Assembly (NCBI RefSeq): GCF_023091745.1
Contig: NC_068930.1
Coordinates: 10,004,262 to 10,068,261 of the forward strand
Reading direction: 5' to 3'
Source of the DNA: Budorcas taxicolor
Taxonomy: Eukaryota > Chordata > Mammalia > Artiodactyla > Bovidae
Length of the DNA: 64,000 bases
Part shown: positions 10,835 through 22,120 of the stretch, piece after piece
Position numbering within the stretch: the stretch's first letter is position 1
Layout: the number at the start of each line of letters is the position of its first letter
The notes under the pieces: model-generated
The model's input: the letters and a program-made list of their open reading frames with translations, nothing else
What the model was told of the DNA's origin: nothing
Database searches by the model: none
Position numbers and translations under genes: made by a program

Positions 10835-11344
10835 TTCCCCGTTATGGTCCTCTGTTCACCCAGGTGCACATCGCCACCTGGCTGTTGCTTGTCAGGCTGC
10901 ACGGCTGCTGTGATGTCAGCACCCAGACCACTCTGGAAGTCCCACCAGGACGAGCATCTCTGCTGGGCCACACTGGGGCACTGTGGAGCGGCTCTCGGCC
11001 TGCAGGCATTTGTTCTCAATTTCTCAACTCTCCACGTTATCAGGGCTTCTTCTATCCCACCTCCTCCGGCTTCGCAGGGTAGGAGGGCCTTCTCAGGGAC
11101 CAGGGGATCTCCGGCAGGATGCTTTGCTCCGATTCACCAGGTTTTCTTTGCCCCAATGCCCTTCATGGAATTGGATTTTGAAACTTAAAACTTTTCTCCT
11201 ACTTACTCTTGAAATCCTGTCCCTGAGAAACATCCGCTGCTATAGCTGCCCAGTTTGGGAAAAGTCATGGGAAATAGCAGGTGGAAAAAAATGAAGTACC
11301 ACTGGCTAATCTTTCAAAATCATACCATTCTGCATCATATGTAA
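10835..11344. other. Unique intergenic sequence
   Basis: About 500 bp upstream of SYNM, after the BovB copy. No gene, RNA or repeat was recognised. Confidence 0.5.
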
Positions 11345-11410
11345 TCCTCACCAAACTGTAGCTCAGAGAAGTTGAGCCACTTGCCTAAAGACACACAGTT
11401 GCTACATTTG
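11345..11410 (-). mobile_element. MIR fragment, reverse
   Basis: The reversed MIR core is visible: TAGCTCAGAGAAGTTGAGCC, then ACTTGCCTAAAGACACACAG. It is short and old. Confidence 0.6.
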
Positions 11411-11856
11411 GGAATACAAGTATTAGTAGTTGTGATCCCAGGAGCAGACTTGAGCAAGAAGGGTCCAGCCGGAAAAGAGAGACGCACTCAGAGAGAAGGG
11501 AATGATGAGTGGTATATAAGAACCGACTTACAAAGGCGTGGATGTGATTGGGAAGCGTCAGGAACCAGCAAGAGCAAAAAGCCATTAGCCCCCTAGAGGG
11601 AGAGGGAGGGAACTGTGGTGGCTGAGCCTGAAGGAGCAGAAGCTGAAGAACGCATCCCAGGAGGGAGCAGAAGGAAAACCCAAGCCTTCGCTCTCCTTGC
11701 TCTCCCACACCCTGCCAGTGGCTGTCAGTGTGGAACCCAGAAGTCCTTGGGGCCTGGCAGGGGTACGCTGGGGTCAGATTCTAATGGCTTGTGAGAGCCA
11801 GCTGTTACATGATCAGTAGTGTGAGCCAGTTGTTAAAAGCTATTGTTAGGAAATAA

Positions 11857-12278
11857 TTCCAGTAGTCATGTACAGATGTGACAGCTGGACCGTAAAGAAG
11901 GCATAGTGCCAAAGAATTGATGCTTTTGAACTGCGGTATGGGGCAAGACTCTCAAGCCTGCAAGGAGATCAAACCAATCAATCCTAAAGGAAGTCAGTCC
12001 TGAATATTCATTGGAAGGGCTGATGCTGAAGCTGAAACTCCAATACTCTGGCCACCTGATGCAAAGAGCCAACTCATTGGAAAAGACCCTGATGCTGGGA
12101 AAGATTGAGGGCAGGAGGAGAAGAGGGAAACAGAGGATGGGATGGTTGGATGGCATCACCAGTTCAATGGACACGAACTTGGGCAAACTCCAGGAGACTG
12201 TGATGGACAGGGAAGCCTGGCGTGCTACAGTCCACAGGGTCGCAAAGAGTCAGACACAACTTGGTGAATGGACAAACA
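11857..12278 (+). mobile_element. BovB 3' end, forward orientation
   Basis: The sequence runs from CCAGTAGTCATGTACAGATG through GGAAGGGCTGATGCTGAAGC to AGTCAGACACAACTTGGTG. A 9-bp direct repeat, aggaaataa, flanks it at 11848-11856 and 12279-12287, consistent with a target site duplication. The 97-codon frame 12011-12304 is the BovB C-terminal remnant. Confidence 0.93.
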
Positions 12279-12289
12279 AGGAAATAAGA

Positions 12290-13274
12290 GCCAGCTATTA
12301 TTAAAAATGAAATAATATATGTTTACCATTAATTATACAAAAATGAAACAAACATTTAAAAATCACTTCCTAATTAGTTTAGTGCCTTTTACTCTTATCT
12401 GTTCTTGAAGTTATTCATGTCTTGAAGTTAGTGAAGTTATTCTGTCTGTAGGACAGAAATGCTACGTAACCCATGCTACTTGTCCCTACCCAATTCCTCA
12501 TTCACTGCCTTCATTTTGGTAGCCTGAGTGTTCAGACTGCAGAAATCAGTAAATGGTTTGCTAATCGTCAACTTGATTTGTTATTCTGTCGATTGTCTAG
12601 ACTCAAAGAAGTGATGGAGAACATGTTAATAATGCAGGTGAAACTCATGTGTTGTGTCTGAAAGTACTGAATTTTGACCCCACAAAAATTTGAGGACATA
12701 TCCTTCCAGTGTTTCAAAATTATTATCCGAGTTAGCAAAGAAGTTGCTTCCAGTTAAGAATAACGTTACTTGTTTATTTCACCTTTGTTTTTTTTTAAGG
12801 TAAACAAAAATATCAACCAACATTCATGTCATACTACACTCATTTATCAATTACAATCACAGATTGATGAGGGACACCAGAGTTCTCTAAAAATCATTGA
12901 ATGCGTTCTGCAGCAATCAATGTGCTACGTGGAATTTATGATAAGTATAGTACACGTCATTATTGTTTGTAATAAAAAATGTAAAATTGCCCCAATGTAG
13001 CTGCCATATAAACAAATACACTTTTATGTTAACAGTTTAAAGCCAATAAAAAAGAACTGCAGTCCTCATTTTATTTTTGACATCCTTCTGTTCAAAATAG
13101 TGGGAAATCTAAGCTGTAGGAAAGAATATATATATGCATATATATTTTTTGCACATACCTATAAGTGTATGTGATTAATAAAATCATTTTTACCTTGAGG
13201 TTTTAAAATTGCCTGTAAACATTTTTTCTAGAATCGGCCCAATATAGAAGAAATTGCTCCCCGCTGCGGTAAAA
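12290..13274. other. AT-rich unique sequence
   Basis: No gene or clear repeat was recognised. There is a short TATA-rich stretch near 13127-13150. The small open frames here (for example 12473-12661 and 12770-13000) have no recognisable domain. Confidence 0.45.
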
Positions 13275-13408
13275 CGCGGAGAAGGCAATGGCAGCCCACT
13301 CTGGTACTCTTGCCTGGAAAATCCCATGGATGGAGGAGCCTGGTAGGCTGTCGTCTATGGGATCGCACAGAGTCGGACACGACTGAAGTGACTTAGCTGC
13401 AGCAGCGG
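13275..13408 (+). mobile_element. Monomeric Bov-A2-derived SINE
   Basis: It starts like unit 1 of Bov-A2 (GGAGAAGGCAATGGCAGCCC) but ends like unit 2 (TCGGACACGACTGAAGTGAC then a GCAGCAGC tail). The middle of the dimer is missing. This looks like a deletion or recombination between the two repeated units. Confidence 0.88.
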
Positions 13409-13482
13409 TGAGACGATGGTTTAGATTTTTCTTTTAACCACAGCCCCCTCTGACAGGCTAAACACCTCCAGAATTATCTACC

Positions 13483-13764
13483 GCTGCTGCTGCTGCTGCT
13501 GCTAAATCGCTTCAGTCGTGTCCGACTCTGTGCGACCCCAGAGATGGCAGCCCACCAGGCTCCTCCGTCCCTGGGATTCTCCCAGGCAAGAACACTGGAG
13601 TGGGTTGCCATTTCCTTCTCCAATGCATGAAAGTGAAAAGTGAAAGTGAAGTCGCTCAGTCGTGTCCGACTCTTAGCGACCCCACGGACTGCAGCCCACC
13701 AGGCTCCTCCGTCCATGGGTTTTCCAGGCAAGAGTACTGGAGTGGGCTGCCATTGCCTTCTCCG
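13483..13764 (-). mobile_element. Bov-A2 dimeric SINE, reverse, with target site duplication
   Basis: A full reversed Bov-A2: a (GCT)n tail, a first Bov-A unit, the linker GAAAGTGAAAAGTGAAAGTG, a second unit, ending GCCATTGCCTTCTCC. A perfect 10-bp direct repeat, attatctacc, flanks it at 13473-13482 and 13765-13774. It appears to be a relatively young insertion. Confidence 0.96.
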
Positions 13765-13774
13765 ATTATCTACC

Positions 13775-14043
13775 ACACCTGTTACCAATTTCAGTGAAAA
13801 CGGGACTCAGGGATATCAGAGAACTGGAGAGAAGAACGTTCCATTTTAGCCTCACTTACTGATTTCAGTAGGCTGATACATGCTTGTCACCAGCTGAACA
13901 AATGCACGGCGGTGGGATGCTCAGATCTCTGTCAGCTGCCCTTGAGCCTTGAGCCCGAAGGAGAAGCGGGAGTTTTCTCGACTTCCCGGCAGGCGGCGCT
14001 GCCTAAGGACAGCGAGCACACACAGGTCTCCAAGGCCACTCCT
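13775..14043. other. Unique sequence
   Basis: No gene or repeat was recognised between the Bov-A2 and the minisatellite. Confidence 0.4.
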
Positions 14044-14215
14044 GGCAGGACGCCCTGCTCTGCCCTGCTCTGCCCTGCTCTGCCCTTCTCTGCCTGCCTC
14101 CGTCCTGCTCTGCCCTCCTCTGCCTGGCTCTGCCCCCCTCTGCCCTCCTCTGCCCTGCTCTGCCCGCCTCTGCCCTGCTCTGCCCTCTTTTGCCCTGTTC
14201 TTCTGCCCTGCGCGA
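14044..14215. repeat. 10-bp minisatellite (CTCTGCCCTG)n
   Basis: About 17 diverged copies of a 10-bp unit close to CTGCTCTGCC. The unit length is not a multiple of three, so a 30-bp period keeps several frames open on both strands, and this alone explains the long overlapping open frames here (for example 13912-14220 plus and 13921-14427 minus). The purine-rich complement has GGGCAG blocks. Confidence 0.93.
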
Positions 14216-15007
14216 GGTAGATGGTTGCAGAGCAGGCACCCAGGCCGTTTCCCCGGAAGCCCCAGAAGCTGCACGGGGCCAGAGGACATGCCTTTTCCAC
14301 CGGCCCCCAGGACTGGGCTGGAGAAATGGGAACAGCTGGTCTTTGCTTGGAGAACCTGGAGTCGAGTGGCCAGTGGCCGGGGGCCCTCCCAGGTGTGGTG
14401 GAACAATTGGGGGTGGGGAGGGAACAATTAAAGAATTCCCCCACCCCCACCCCCTATCCACCAGAGAAAGGGGAGGCAGGCAGAAAGCCAAGCCAGAAAG
14501 GTATTCCTGACTTTTGATGCTAAACATGCAGGCTCTGGAGGCTCGGGGATGCGACGGTAGAGAGACAGCTCGGAGGGACGGCAGAGCAGGTGGCTGGAGA
14601 GACGGGGTTTCCAGAGAGATGAGGAAAGATCCCCTCAGGTGGGGGCGGGGGAGAGCGATGAAGGGGACCGCTGAGAGCACGGTAGTTCTTGAGGGGCTCT
14701 GGAGAGGGGGCCCCTGTGCCCCTTCCCGGGCAGACCTGCACGGAGACAGCACCATGCCCCATCGTGGGCCAGGAGCAGGGCCTTGGGCCGCCCGCCCCAT
14801 GCCCCGGGGGGCTGGCAGGCTGAGGGGGAGGGAGGGCCTTTCTGAAGTGCCCGCTTCCAGCGTGGGTGAGGCCAGAGCACAGCACCCTTCAGAAGGGGCA
14901 GAGGACCTGAGGGAGGCCCCCTGAAGGACGGGTGATGCCAAGAGAGCCGGCTCTCGGGTGCCTGCGTGCAAGTTAGGAAGAAGGGCATGGAGGCGCCCAG
15001 GTCCATA
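14216..15007. other. GC-rich unique sequence
   Basis: No gene was recognised. The several long open frames on both strands (for example 14003-14971 minus) have low-complexity composition and no domain, and are best explained by GC content. Confidence 0.45.
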
Positions 15008-15068
15008 ACTAGTCTGCAGGTGGGTCCTTGGTAGGAAAGCTAGTCTGCGGGTGGGTCCTTGCTAGGAG
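15008..15068. repeat. Tandem duplication, about 31 bp x 2
   Basis: Two adjacent copies of a unit starting CTAGTCTGCxGGTGGGTCCTT, with a few mismatches. It is a local duplication in otherwise unique DNA. Confidence 0.85.
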
Positions 15069-15724
15069 GCGGCCCTGCCCCACACCCACAGCTTAGCAGG
15101 TCAGCACAGGCGGGGGTTCAGTCCCCCTTGCGCAGTTACATTTGTACAGTGGACCACCCGCTTAACTGTCCCTGGGGGCCCACCGTCCCAGTCTTTGCCT
15201 ACGTGTGTGAAGACCTTGGGCTTGGATGCCAGCACAGACAGGTGCCATAAGATCCAGGGAGGTCCCCAGTCTCCTGTGCCTCGGCCCTGTGTAAGTCTCC
15301 GGTGCAGCCCCAAAGGGACCTAGAACCTTCGACTGATAGACGCTGAGTCTCCGTCACCCTGCTGGGACTTGGGGCCCTGAATAGAAAATAGGCTGAGACA
15401 CAGAGTGAACCAATCGCCGTGACTCCCTACACACCCAGGTTTGTGAGCCGGGAGGCACGAGTGCCACCCAGCAGGTCTGGCCAGGGAGCAGATGAAGCAA
15501 GAGAATGCAGGGGCCACCTGGAAGGTCTGAGCCGGGCTCAGTGACACGAGGGGACAGAGCTGCCTCGTGCCTGGCACCTACCAGCTGTGTGGCCATGAGC
15601 ACAGCCAACCTTCCAAGCAGCGTCCTCATCTGCGTGACAGTGAAGGCGAAGTAGCTCATGGAGAACCCCTGGGTTTGGGTCCTTACTGTGTCCGACCTGG
15701 ACCCTCACCATGCTAGGCACTGTT

Positions 15725-15870
15725 CTGAGCTCTTGATGTGGATTTACTCACATCATCAGCACCACTAGGAAGCAGGTTCCAGCAGCTCTGCTTTAGTGAT
15801 GAGGAAAGGGAGCCGCAGTGCGTTTTTCTTGGCCAGGGCCAGGCAAGTAGCAAGTGACAGGATTCGGGCC
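15725..15870 (-). mobile_element. MIR or L2 relic, reverse
   Basis: The sequence shows weak similarity to a reversed MIR: TGTTCTGAGCTCTTGATGTG, TTAGTGATGAGGAAAGGGAG and a later AAGTAGCAAGTGACAGGATT. It is highly diverged. Confidence 0.45.
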
Positions 15871-16194
15871 CGCCCTGGTCTCACCCACTCCCACATCGTA
15901 CTATGTGAAGCTCAGCTAGCAGTGCCGGGACGCAGCGCCCAGGAAGTGTCGGTCATCCTCACAGGTGAAGCCCAGGAATCACACAGGCTCAGGGGAGTTG
16001 GAGGAGATGCTCAGGACCCAGGGGACGGATGCAGACAACAGGCAGCTCAGTGGGGCCCCCAGGGAGAGTGAGGCTAGCGAGCAGTGGGGAGGCTTAGACC
16101 TTGAACCTTCCACATCCCGCTTGGTAAAGTGAAGAAAACTCCTGCTTCATTGCAAGAACTAAAGAAGAAGAGAATGCAAGGCCTTCAGGCGATG

Positions 16195-16402
16195 GTGGTG
16201 GTTTAGTCACTAAGTCGTGTCTGACTGTTTCAACCTCATGGACTGCAGCCTGCCAGGCTCCTCTGTCCATGCGATTTCCCAGGCAAGAATACTGAAGTGG
16301 GTTGCCATTTCTTTCTCCAGTGGATCTTCCTGGCCCAAGGATCAAACCCACATCTAGTACGTTGCAAATGGATTCCTTACCACTGAACCTCCAGAGAAAC
16401 CA
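16195..16402 (-). mobile_element. Bov-tA SINE, reverse
   Basis: The tail comes first (GTGTCTGACTGTTTCAACC), then the body (CAGGCTCCTCTGTCCATGC), then the reversed tRNA-like head (AAGGATCAAACCCACAT). An imperfect flanking duplication (gccttcagg / gcctccagg) lies at about 16180 and 16405. Several mutations indicate age. Confidence 0.9.
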
Positions 16403-17800
16403 AAGCCTCCAGGACGCAGCATCTTTGTGGCCTACCTCATTTGGAAAACCGAATCCAGACACACTTGCTTGGAGACCAGAAATGTCCCCACTCTGTCACG
16501 GCTCTTCTTGCTATTTCGAGAGGGCAGCTCGTTTGTTTATCTCTGTTTCATAGGAGCACAACAGGTGTTTGTTGGAGTAGGGGCTGCCTTTTTTAAAGGT
16601 GCAAAAATAGCATTTGTCATATGAAAAAAAAAAAGTGCAGTAACTTAACCTGCACAATGTCCGTCTCTTAATTTGGAAATCCATGACATATACATTGCAA
16701 ATGAACTTGAGAAGGGTCCCAAGTGGCAAAGAGACATCCCCTGGTTAATTTTCTCAACAGGAGCAGGACTCATATTTCATCTTAAGAACTGAAAAAAGAA
16801 GAATCTTCCATCAAAGGACAGCATGTCTTCTGTTACTGCCCTGAACATATTTTCCATGGTGGGATAATTCAGAAGCAGCTCCTGAACCCCTCCTCTGTGC
16901 CAAGGACAGGGCTGGGCACTGCAGACACAGGACGGAGGGAGACACAGCCCCTTTCCTCGGGGACTTGGGCTCCAGGGGGCACGGGAGGCTTCAGGACGAT
17001 GTTGGATTTCCTCAACGCTGCCTCGAATATGTGTTTCCTCCTCTCTGCAAGATTGCCAGTCACTCATCAAGACTTCTAGTTTCTGTCTACCCTTGGATGC
17101 TCTAATCTCGTGGCTTGGAATACCAACCGTTTACCAGTGACCCTCAAACATGTGACTCAGTCCCAGATTGCTCCTCTGAAGTCCTGGGCCAGGGTACTGT
17201 TCAGAACGTAACTCTGGTACGTCCCTCCTCTTACAGGAGAGTCAGGAGGATACTTTGCACCCCTAAGTGTCAGAGTCAGTTTGAACCTGGTCATGGGCAC
17301 CCAGCCACTCTGGAAAGAAGTGGCTATTCCCCTTTCCCCTGTGTGAATGGCTATCCTCCCTTTGCGGAAGGCCCTGGAGATCACATGTACTTCTCCATCT
17401 TGGAGGTGGTTAAGTCCTGCCGGCTGTCGACGGGATCAGGTCTGAGAGCTGACTCAGGCCTGGAAATCAGGCAGTGACCTACCACGCCTGTGTCTATTCA
17501 TGATGGTTTTGTCACCAGCCCCGTTTCTTTCCCCCAGAACATCGTGTTCTGTGAATCATCTCTGCAGATCCCTGGGTCACTCGCAGGTGGCTGCTCATCG
17601 CAGTGACTCTTCTCGTCTGGCTCCTAACACCTACAGGCTGCCCTCTGCTCTCCACCGGGCTCACGCCCAGTGGTTCTCACCACCGTATCGGGGTGCTGAG
17701 ACTAGTGCCAGGCTTGACCTAGAAACTTTGTAGAAATGTACATGTCCCAGCCCCAAACACAAGCCTCTGAATCAAACCCTTCAGCTTCTGACAAGCCCTG
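16403..17800. other. Unique intergenic sequence
   Basis: No gene or clear repeat was recognised, apart from an A-rich run near 16624. The frame 17115-17477 (120 codons) has no recognisable domain. Confidence 0.45.
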
Positions 17801-17809
17801 TGATTGAGT

Positions 17810-18086
17810 CTGCTGCTGCTGCTAAGTCGCTTCAGTCGTGTCCAACTCTGTGCGACCCCATAGATGGCAGCCCACCAGGCTCCCCCGTCCCTGGGATTCT
17901 CCAGGCAAGAAGACTGGAGTGGGTTGCCATTTCCTTCTCCAGTTCGTGAAAGTGAAAAGTGAAAGTGAAGTCGCTCAGTCGTGTCCAAATCTTAGCGACC
18001 CTATGGACTGCAGCCCACCAGGCTCCTCTGTCCATGGGATTTTCCAGGCAAGAGTACTAGAGTGGGGTGCCGTTGCCTTCTCCGTT
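17810..18086 (-). mobile_element. Bov-A2 dimeric SINE, reverse
   Basis: The same architecture as the copy at 13483: a (GCT)n tail, unit, GAAAGTGAAAAGTGAAAGTG linker, unit, ending GCCGTTGCCTTCTCCG. A 7-bp direct repeat, attgagt, lies at 17803-17809 and 18087-18093. Confidence 0.95.
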
Positions 18087-18093
18087 ATTGAGT

Positions 18094-19282
18094 TGAATGC
18101 CCGCTGAAGTTTGAGAACCACGACCGGCTTGCCACCACCCCCGCCAGAGAGGTCCCGGTCTACCATCAGCCCCTCCTCCTGCAGAAGCCACCACGGAGCT
18201 TCTCAGTGATGCCTCGACTCCTCCCCAAAGGGTGCCTTATCAAGGAGGGAGATGGGGGGTCCACACGGCCTCCCAAGGAGCAAGGCCAGCCAGCAGGTTT
18301 TCTGTCTTATGGCCAATTCTCGAATCTTTCGTTCCCTTCCTCCATGGTTTGCTACAGAAGATTTGGTGTCTCTGCTTCCGTTAATGTGGGCTGACCCAGC
18401 AGCACACCAGCACAGTCACCGGGGCCATCACAGGAGTGTGCCCCACCCCAGTGACTCCCGGACCCAGCCCCGCAGGACCACCAAGGCCTGCTGCTCCAGC
18501 TACTGCTCGTAGCCAGGCTCTGTAGCACCTTCGACGGGTAGCTCCTGTCCATCCTGTGCAGACCCAGCACTTTTCCAGTTGGCTTTTCTGAGGTGTCCAC
18601 CTAGATACAGTTCTGGGAGCCAGCAGGAAGACGGCGCTCAATCCTGGAAGCACCGGCTCCTTCTGTGGCCTCTGCATGGCCACGGTCCCAGGGAACACAG
18701 AGGTCCAAGGTTCTCACCTACAGTACCCAGATACCCTGTGCCTAGTCTCCGAGCCCCACTCCTTCCCCGTAAGGAACGTAGACTTGGCCGGCGTGAGAAC
18801 GCAGCCTTCCCAGAAGTGCTTCCCTTAGGAAGCACCGTGCCTGGCCTCCCATCCTGTCTGACTTCTACCTGCCGGAAAACAAACAAGTAGCGGCTCTGAC
18901 TCTCACACTTCACTTAAGATTGCTTAGCAGCAATTTTAGGGCTGAGGACACGTTCTTTCCTAATGAGCCGGGGCACTTAGCAAACAGCTATCTGATTCCA
19001 CAGCCTCTCTACTTGCTATTTTTTTCATACCCCTCCAAAGTCCATGCACCGGTAGCGCACTCCCCCTGCCGATATCCTGTCCTAATTCATCAAGGGGGAA
19101 GGTCTTAGCAGTCACACCGTGACACCACCGTGGGAACGCCTCCTACGCAATCCAAAAACAAAATTAAGAAAACAACTTCATTTACAGTGACACTAAAAAA
19201 AAGGGATAAAATACTTAGGACTAAAGTTTATGAAAGAAGTGCAAGTCTTACACTCTGAAAACTACAAAACATCATTGAAACA
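18094..19282. other. Unique intergenic sequence
   Basis: No gene or repeat was recognised in about 1.2 kb. Confidence 0.45.
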
Positions 19283-19328
19283 AGTTGCTGCTGCTACTGC
19301 TGCTAAGTCGCCTCAGTCGTGTCCGACA
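19283..19328 (-). mobile_element. Bov-A2 3'-tail fragment, reverse
   Basis: Only the (GCT)n tail and AAGTCGCCTCAGTCGTGTCC are present, so this is an extremely 5'-truncated or deleted copy. Confidence 0.85.
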
Positions 19329-19660
19329 AGTTAAGGAAGATTTTAATGTAATAAATGGAAAGACATCCCATGTTCATGGATTGGAAGGTTTCATACTGTT
19401 GAGACGGCATCATACACCCACACGCACATAACTCAGGTACACACGCATCCATAGTTCTTTTTCTATCTACCCTCAAGCATGAGCACATATGAATGCCTCC
19501 CGATCCCTCCAGAACCCAGGTTCATTCCACCCTCCCTTCTCCCTTTGCTTATCTGTAGCTTCTTTCTCCAACAGTGAGAAGCCTGGCCCGCACTCTCTGC
19601 AGTATTCTCACTTATTTGTCCACCCTAGGATACACGTAAAGTAGCTTCTCCGTAGTCTCT

Positions 19661-19855
19661 TTCTTTTTAATGTTTGTGTATTTGGCTGCATCGGGTCTTA
19701 GCACTCTCTAGTTGTGGTGCTTGGGCTCAGCAGTTGCAGAGAAGGGGCTTAGTTGATCTGCAGCATGTGGGACCCTCGATCCTTGACCAGGGATCGAACC
19801 CACGTCCCCTGCGATACAAGGCCGATTCTTACCCACTGGACCACCAGGGAAGTCC
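19661..19855 (-). mobile_element. CHR-type tRNA-derived SINE, reverse
   Basis: The plus strand reads TGGCTGCATCGGGTCTTAGC through GACCAGGGATCGAACCCACG to TGGACCACCAGGGAAGTCCC, the reversed form of the cetartiodactyl CHR family. An imperfect flanking duplication (tctccgtagtctct / cctccatagtcttt) supports the limits. Confidence 0.85.
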
Positions 19856-19869
19856 CTCCATAGTCTTTA

Positions 19870-20577
19870 TAAAGCCCAAGTCAGGTCACTCCTCTGCTCA
19901 AAACCCTCCCACACCTTCCATTTCACTCAGAGTAAAGCCTAGTCCTTGACCCCCTGTGGCCTCCAGGGCACTACCGCATTGACCCCTAAGACCTATCTCT
20001 TAGAGTCTTATCTTACATAGACCCGTAAGACCTCTTCTCCCTTGTGTTTCTGCTCCAGACACCTTGGCTCCCTGGCTGCACCAGAGGCTGGGGTTGGGAA
20101 GTGAATGGACCAAAAACCAGGAAATAAGGGAACTCGTTGGGGGCAGAACTATTCCATACTTTGGCATTGAGGGTGGTAACATGACTGTATACATTTGTCA
20201 TTATTCCTTGAACTATACACTTCAAATTAGTGAATCTTACTGAATGTGAATTTCCCCTCAATAAAGTTGATCTTTTTTAAAAATAAAAAAGACCTTTATA
20301 CCAAGCAATAAAATCTGTGATATCACTCATTTGAAATGTTTGCTATGTTTCTCAGATGGTTTTTTAAAAAAGGTAACTGGTAAGATTTTCCATGCTTTCA
20401 TTCATTTCTACCTAAAATTATGTCCCCTTTCACCATGGTTTGTTTCCTGCGGTGAACACTGTTGGGTTTAGCAAGGATTCAACATAATTGGTTGGATTTG
20501 GCCACCTTTCTCTCCTCTCATATTAAGCAAAAATGTTATCCATCAGGGGCTGTCAAACTGTTTTGGCATTGGCCGCA
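19870..20577. other. Unique intergenic sequence
   Basis: About 700 bp in which I recognise no gene or repeat family with confidence. There are short A-rich stretches near 20275. Confidence 0.4.
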
Positions 20578-20589
20578 TGAAAAGGAAGT

Positions 20590-20809
20590 GGAAGTAAGTA
20601 AAGTTGCTCAGTCGTGTCCAACTCTTTGCGACCCCAAGGACTGTTGCCCACCAGGCTCCTCCGTCCATGGGATTTTCCAGGCAAGAGTACTAGAGTGGGT
20701 TGCTATTCCCTTCTCCAGAGTATCTTCCCGACCCAGGGATCAAACCCAGGTCTCCTGCATTGTAAGCAAGACACTTTACCGTCTGAGCCACCAGGGAAGG
20801 CCCAGAGAA
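20590..20809 (-). mobile_element. Bov-tA SINE, reverse, with 12-bp target site duplication
   Basis: A reversed Bov-tA (GTGTCCAACTCTTTGCGACC to GAGCCACCAGGGAAGGCCC). A perfect 12-bp direct repeat, tgaaaaggaagt, lies at 20578-20589 and 20810-20821. Confidence 0.96.
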
Positions 20810-20864
20810 TGAAAAGGAAGTATCGTTAAAATTGAACACACATCCAAGTCACAGAAACAGAAGT

Positions 20865-20915
20865 ATCAGGGTGGCCAACAGAAAAACCCCAATGAGCTTT
20901 TGGGCCAGCCCAATA
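20865..20915. mobile_element. Possible mariner terminal fragment
   Basis: The stretch GGCCAACAGAAAAACCCC followed by CTTTTGGGCCAGCCC resembles the terminal inverted repeat ends of the bovine mariner family. No matching opposite end or transposase was found nearby, so this may be a solo remnant or a chance match. Confidence 0.35.
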
Positions 20916-20919
20916 CTAC

Positions 20920-21520
20920 AAGTTGTTTCTTATGCCCTTAATATTTTAATCTTTTTTTAAAAGCCAATTTGGATCTACAAATTTAATAATATTATGACTA
21001 ATTAATGAGTCAACTAATAACTTCAACACTCCTCATCCAAATGATGTCATATGCAATGTTAATCAATAGCACTGGCCTGGCATTCATCAACACATGTGTT
21101 TTCTAAATGCAATGGATAATGGACCCGGTATGAACGCATATTGTCACTGATTTTTGTTGATCATCCTTCTGCAACCCCCCTTCCTGAAAGTTCCCCCCCC
21201 ATGTCAGGGAAATGCAGCCTTAGTCCACCCTTTCCAATCTCTTACCACCTTGTCAGTAGTTAATCACTCACAGGCAGGCAAATCAATGGGCAAGGATGAT
21301 TCTCCAAAATGACCAGGCATAAACTTACCAACAGTGCTTAAGTTTTTTTCCCACTGACTTTGGGGATCATTTTGATGATGTAGACAGCCATTTACAGGAG
21401 GTTGCTTTAGGGCGATCAACGTGCAAGACGGTGGCTAGGAGCCACAGGAGGGGCATGGGGTGGGGGGTGGGAGACGAAGAAGCTGCTTAATTTCTTGATT
21501 GCAAAGTATCAGCTCCGCCA
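20920..21520. other. Unique intergenic sequence
   Basis: No gene or repeat was recognised. Confidence 0.4.
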
Positions 21521-21530
21521 CTAAAAATAG
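21521..21530. promoter_or_regulatory. MEF2-like motif (CTAAAAATAG)
   Basis: An exact match to the MEF2 consensus YTAWWWWTAR in unique DNA about 11.3 kb upstream of the SYNM start codon. It is flanked by a short inverted repeat (GCCAC/GTGGC). The same 10-mer also occurs inside an L1 near 28024, so the motif alone is weak evidence. Confidence 0.3.
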
Positions 21531-22063
21531 CAGTGGCAGCTAAGGCGAGTGGGGCTCTCTGCCGGAGCCCTCCTTCCAGACAGCCCCAACGGTTAACCAT
21601 CAGTAGCCCAGAAGTGATTCAGAGGGTGAACCTTTGCCTGATATGGCTACATCTGAACATCAGAGAGTTAGGTTCGGAGCTCTCAGGTCAAATCATGGCC
21701 TCCCAGCCCAAGCCCCCTAGTCATCATTCCTCAAAGCTCTGCTTCGAGGCCAAGCTGACATGTCCCCACGTCCATGAGCCTCCCCCATGGTGCCTGTGGG
21801 CGTCGGGCTTTCTCTTGAACCCTTGGGGTCATCACTTGGAAGTCTCTGAGGAAATGTGCTCCCTTCTCCTGCGAAATCCAATTCAGGCACCCTGCCCCTC
21901 AGCACTCCTGTAACCTCCTGAGCAGGCACCCTGGTTGGTTTCTGACTCCGGAATCCAAGCTGCTTGGCCCGGCCTTGCTTTTGGCAAGCACCTAATAGAT
22001 AAAATAAGCAGCTGCTAAACTGAAATGTCGTAAAATACAGCAAGCCGAGGCTCAAGTCTTGGT

Positions 22064-22120
22064 TTGACCTTGGCCAGCTCATCCCACCTCTCTGGACCAC
22101 AGCTTCCTTGGCCGTAACCG
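22064..22120 (+). mobile_element. MIR fragment, forward
   Basis: TGACCTTGGCCAGCTCATCC then CACCTCTCTGGACCACAGC resembles the conserved MIR core. It is short. Confidence 0.5.

Noticed and set aside
9398..11188. 596-codon open frame on the plus strand, antisense to SYNM exon 1
   Set aside because: The amino acid content is Leu/Gln/Arg/Ala-rich mirror-image translation of the GC-rich coiled-coil exon, and the frame runs on into BovB. It is a shadow of the real minus-strand exon.
13473..13788. SINE-derived open frames such as 13474-13788 minus
   Set aside because: They are translated Bov-A2 sequence. Similar frames occur at 17832, 23414, 41461 and 47279, and none is a gene.
13912..14971. Overlapping 100-320-codon frames with repeated Glu-Gln-Gly or Cys-Pro-Ala motifs
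   Set aside because: They arise from the 10-bp minisatellite and the GC-rich flank, in several frames on both strands.
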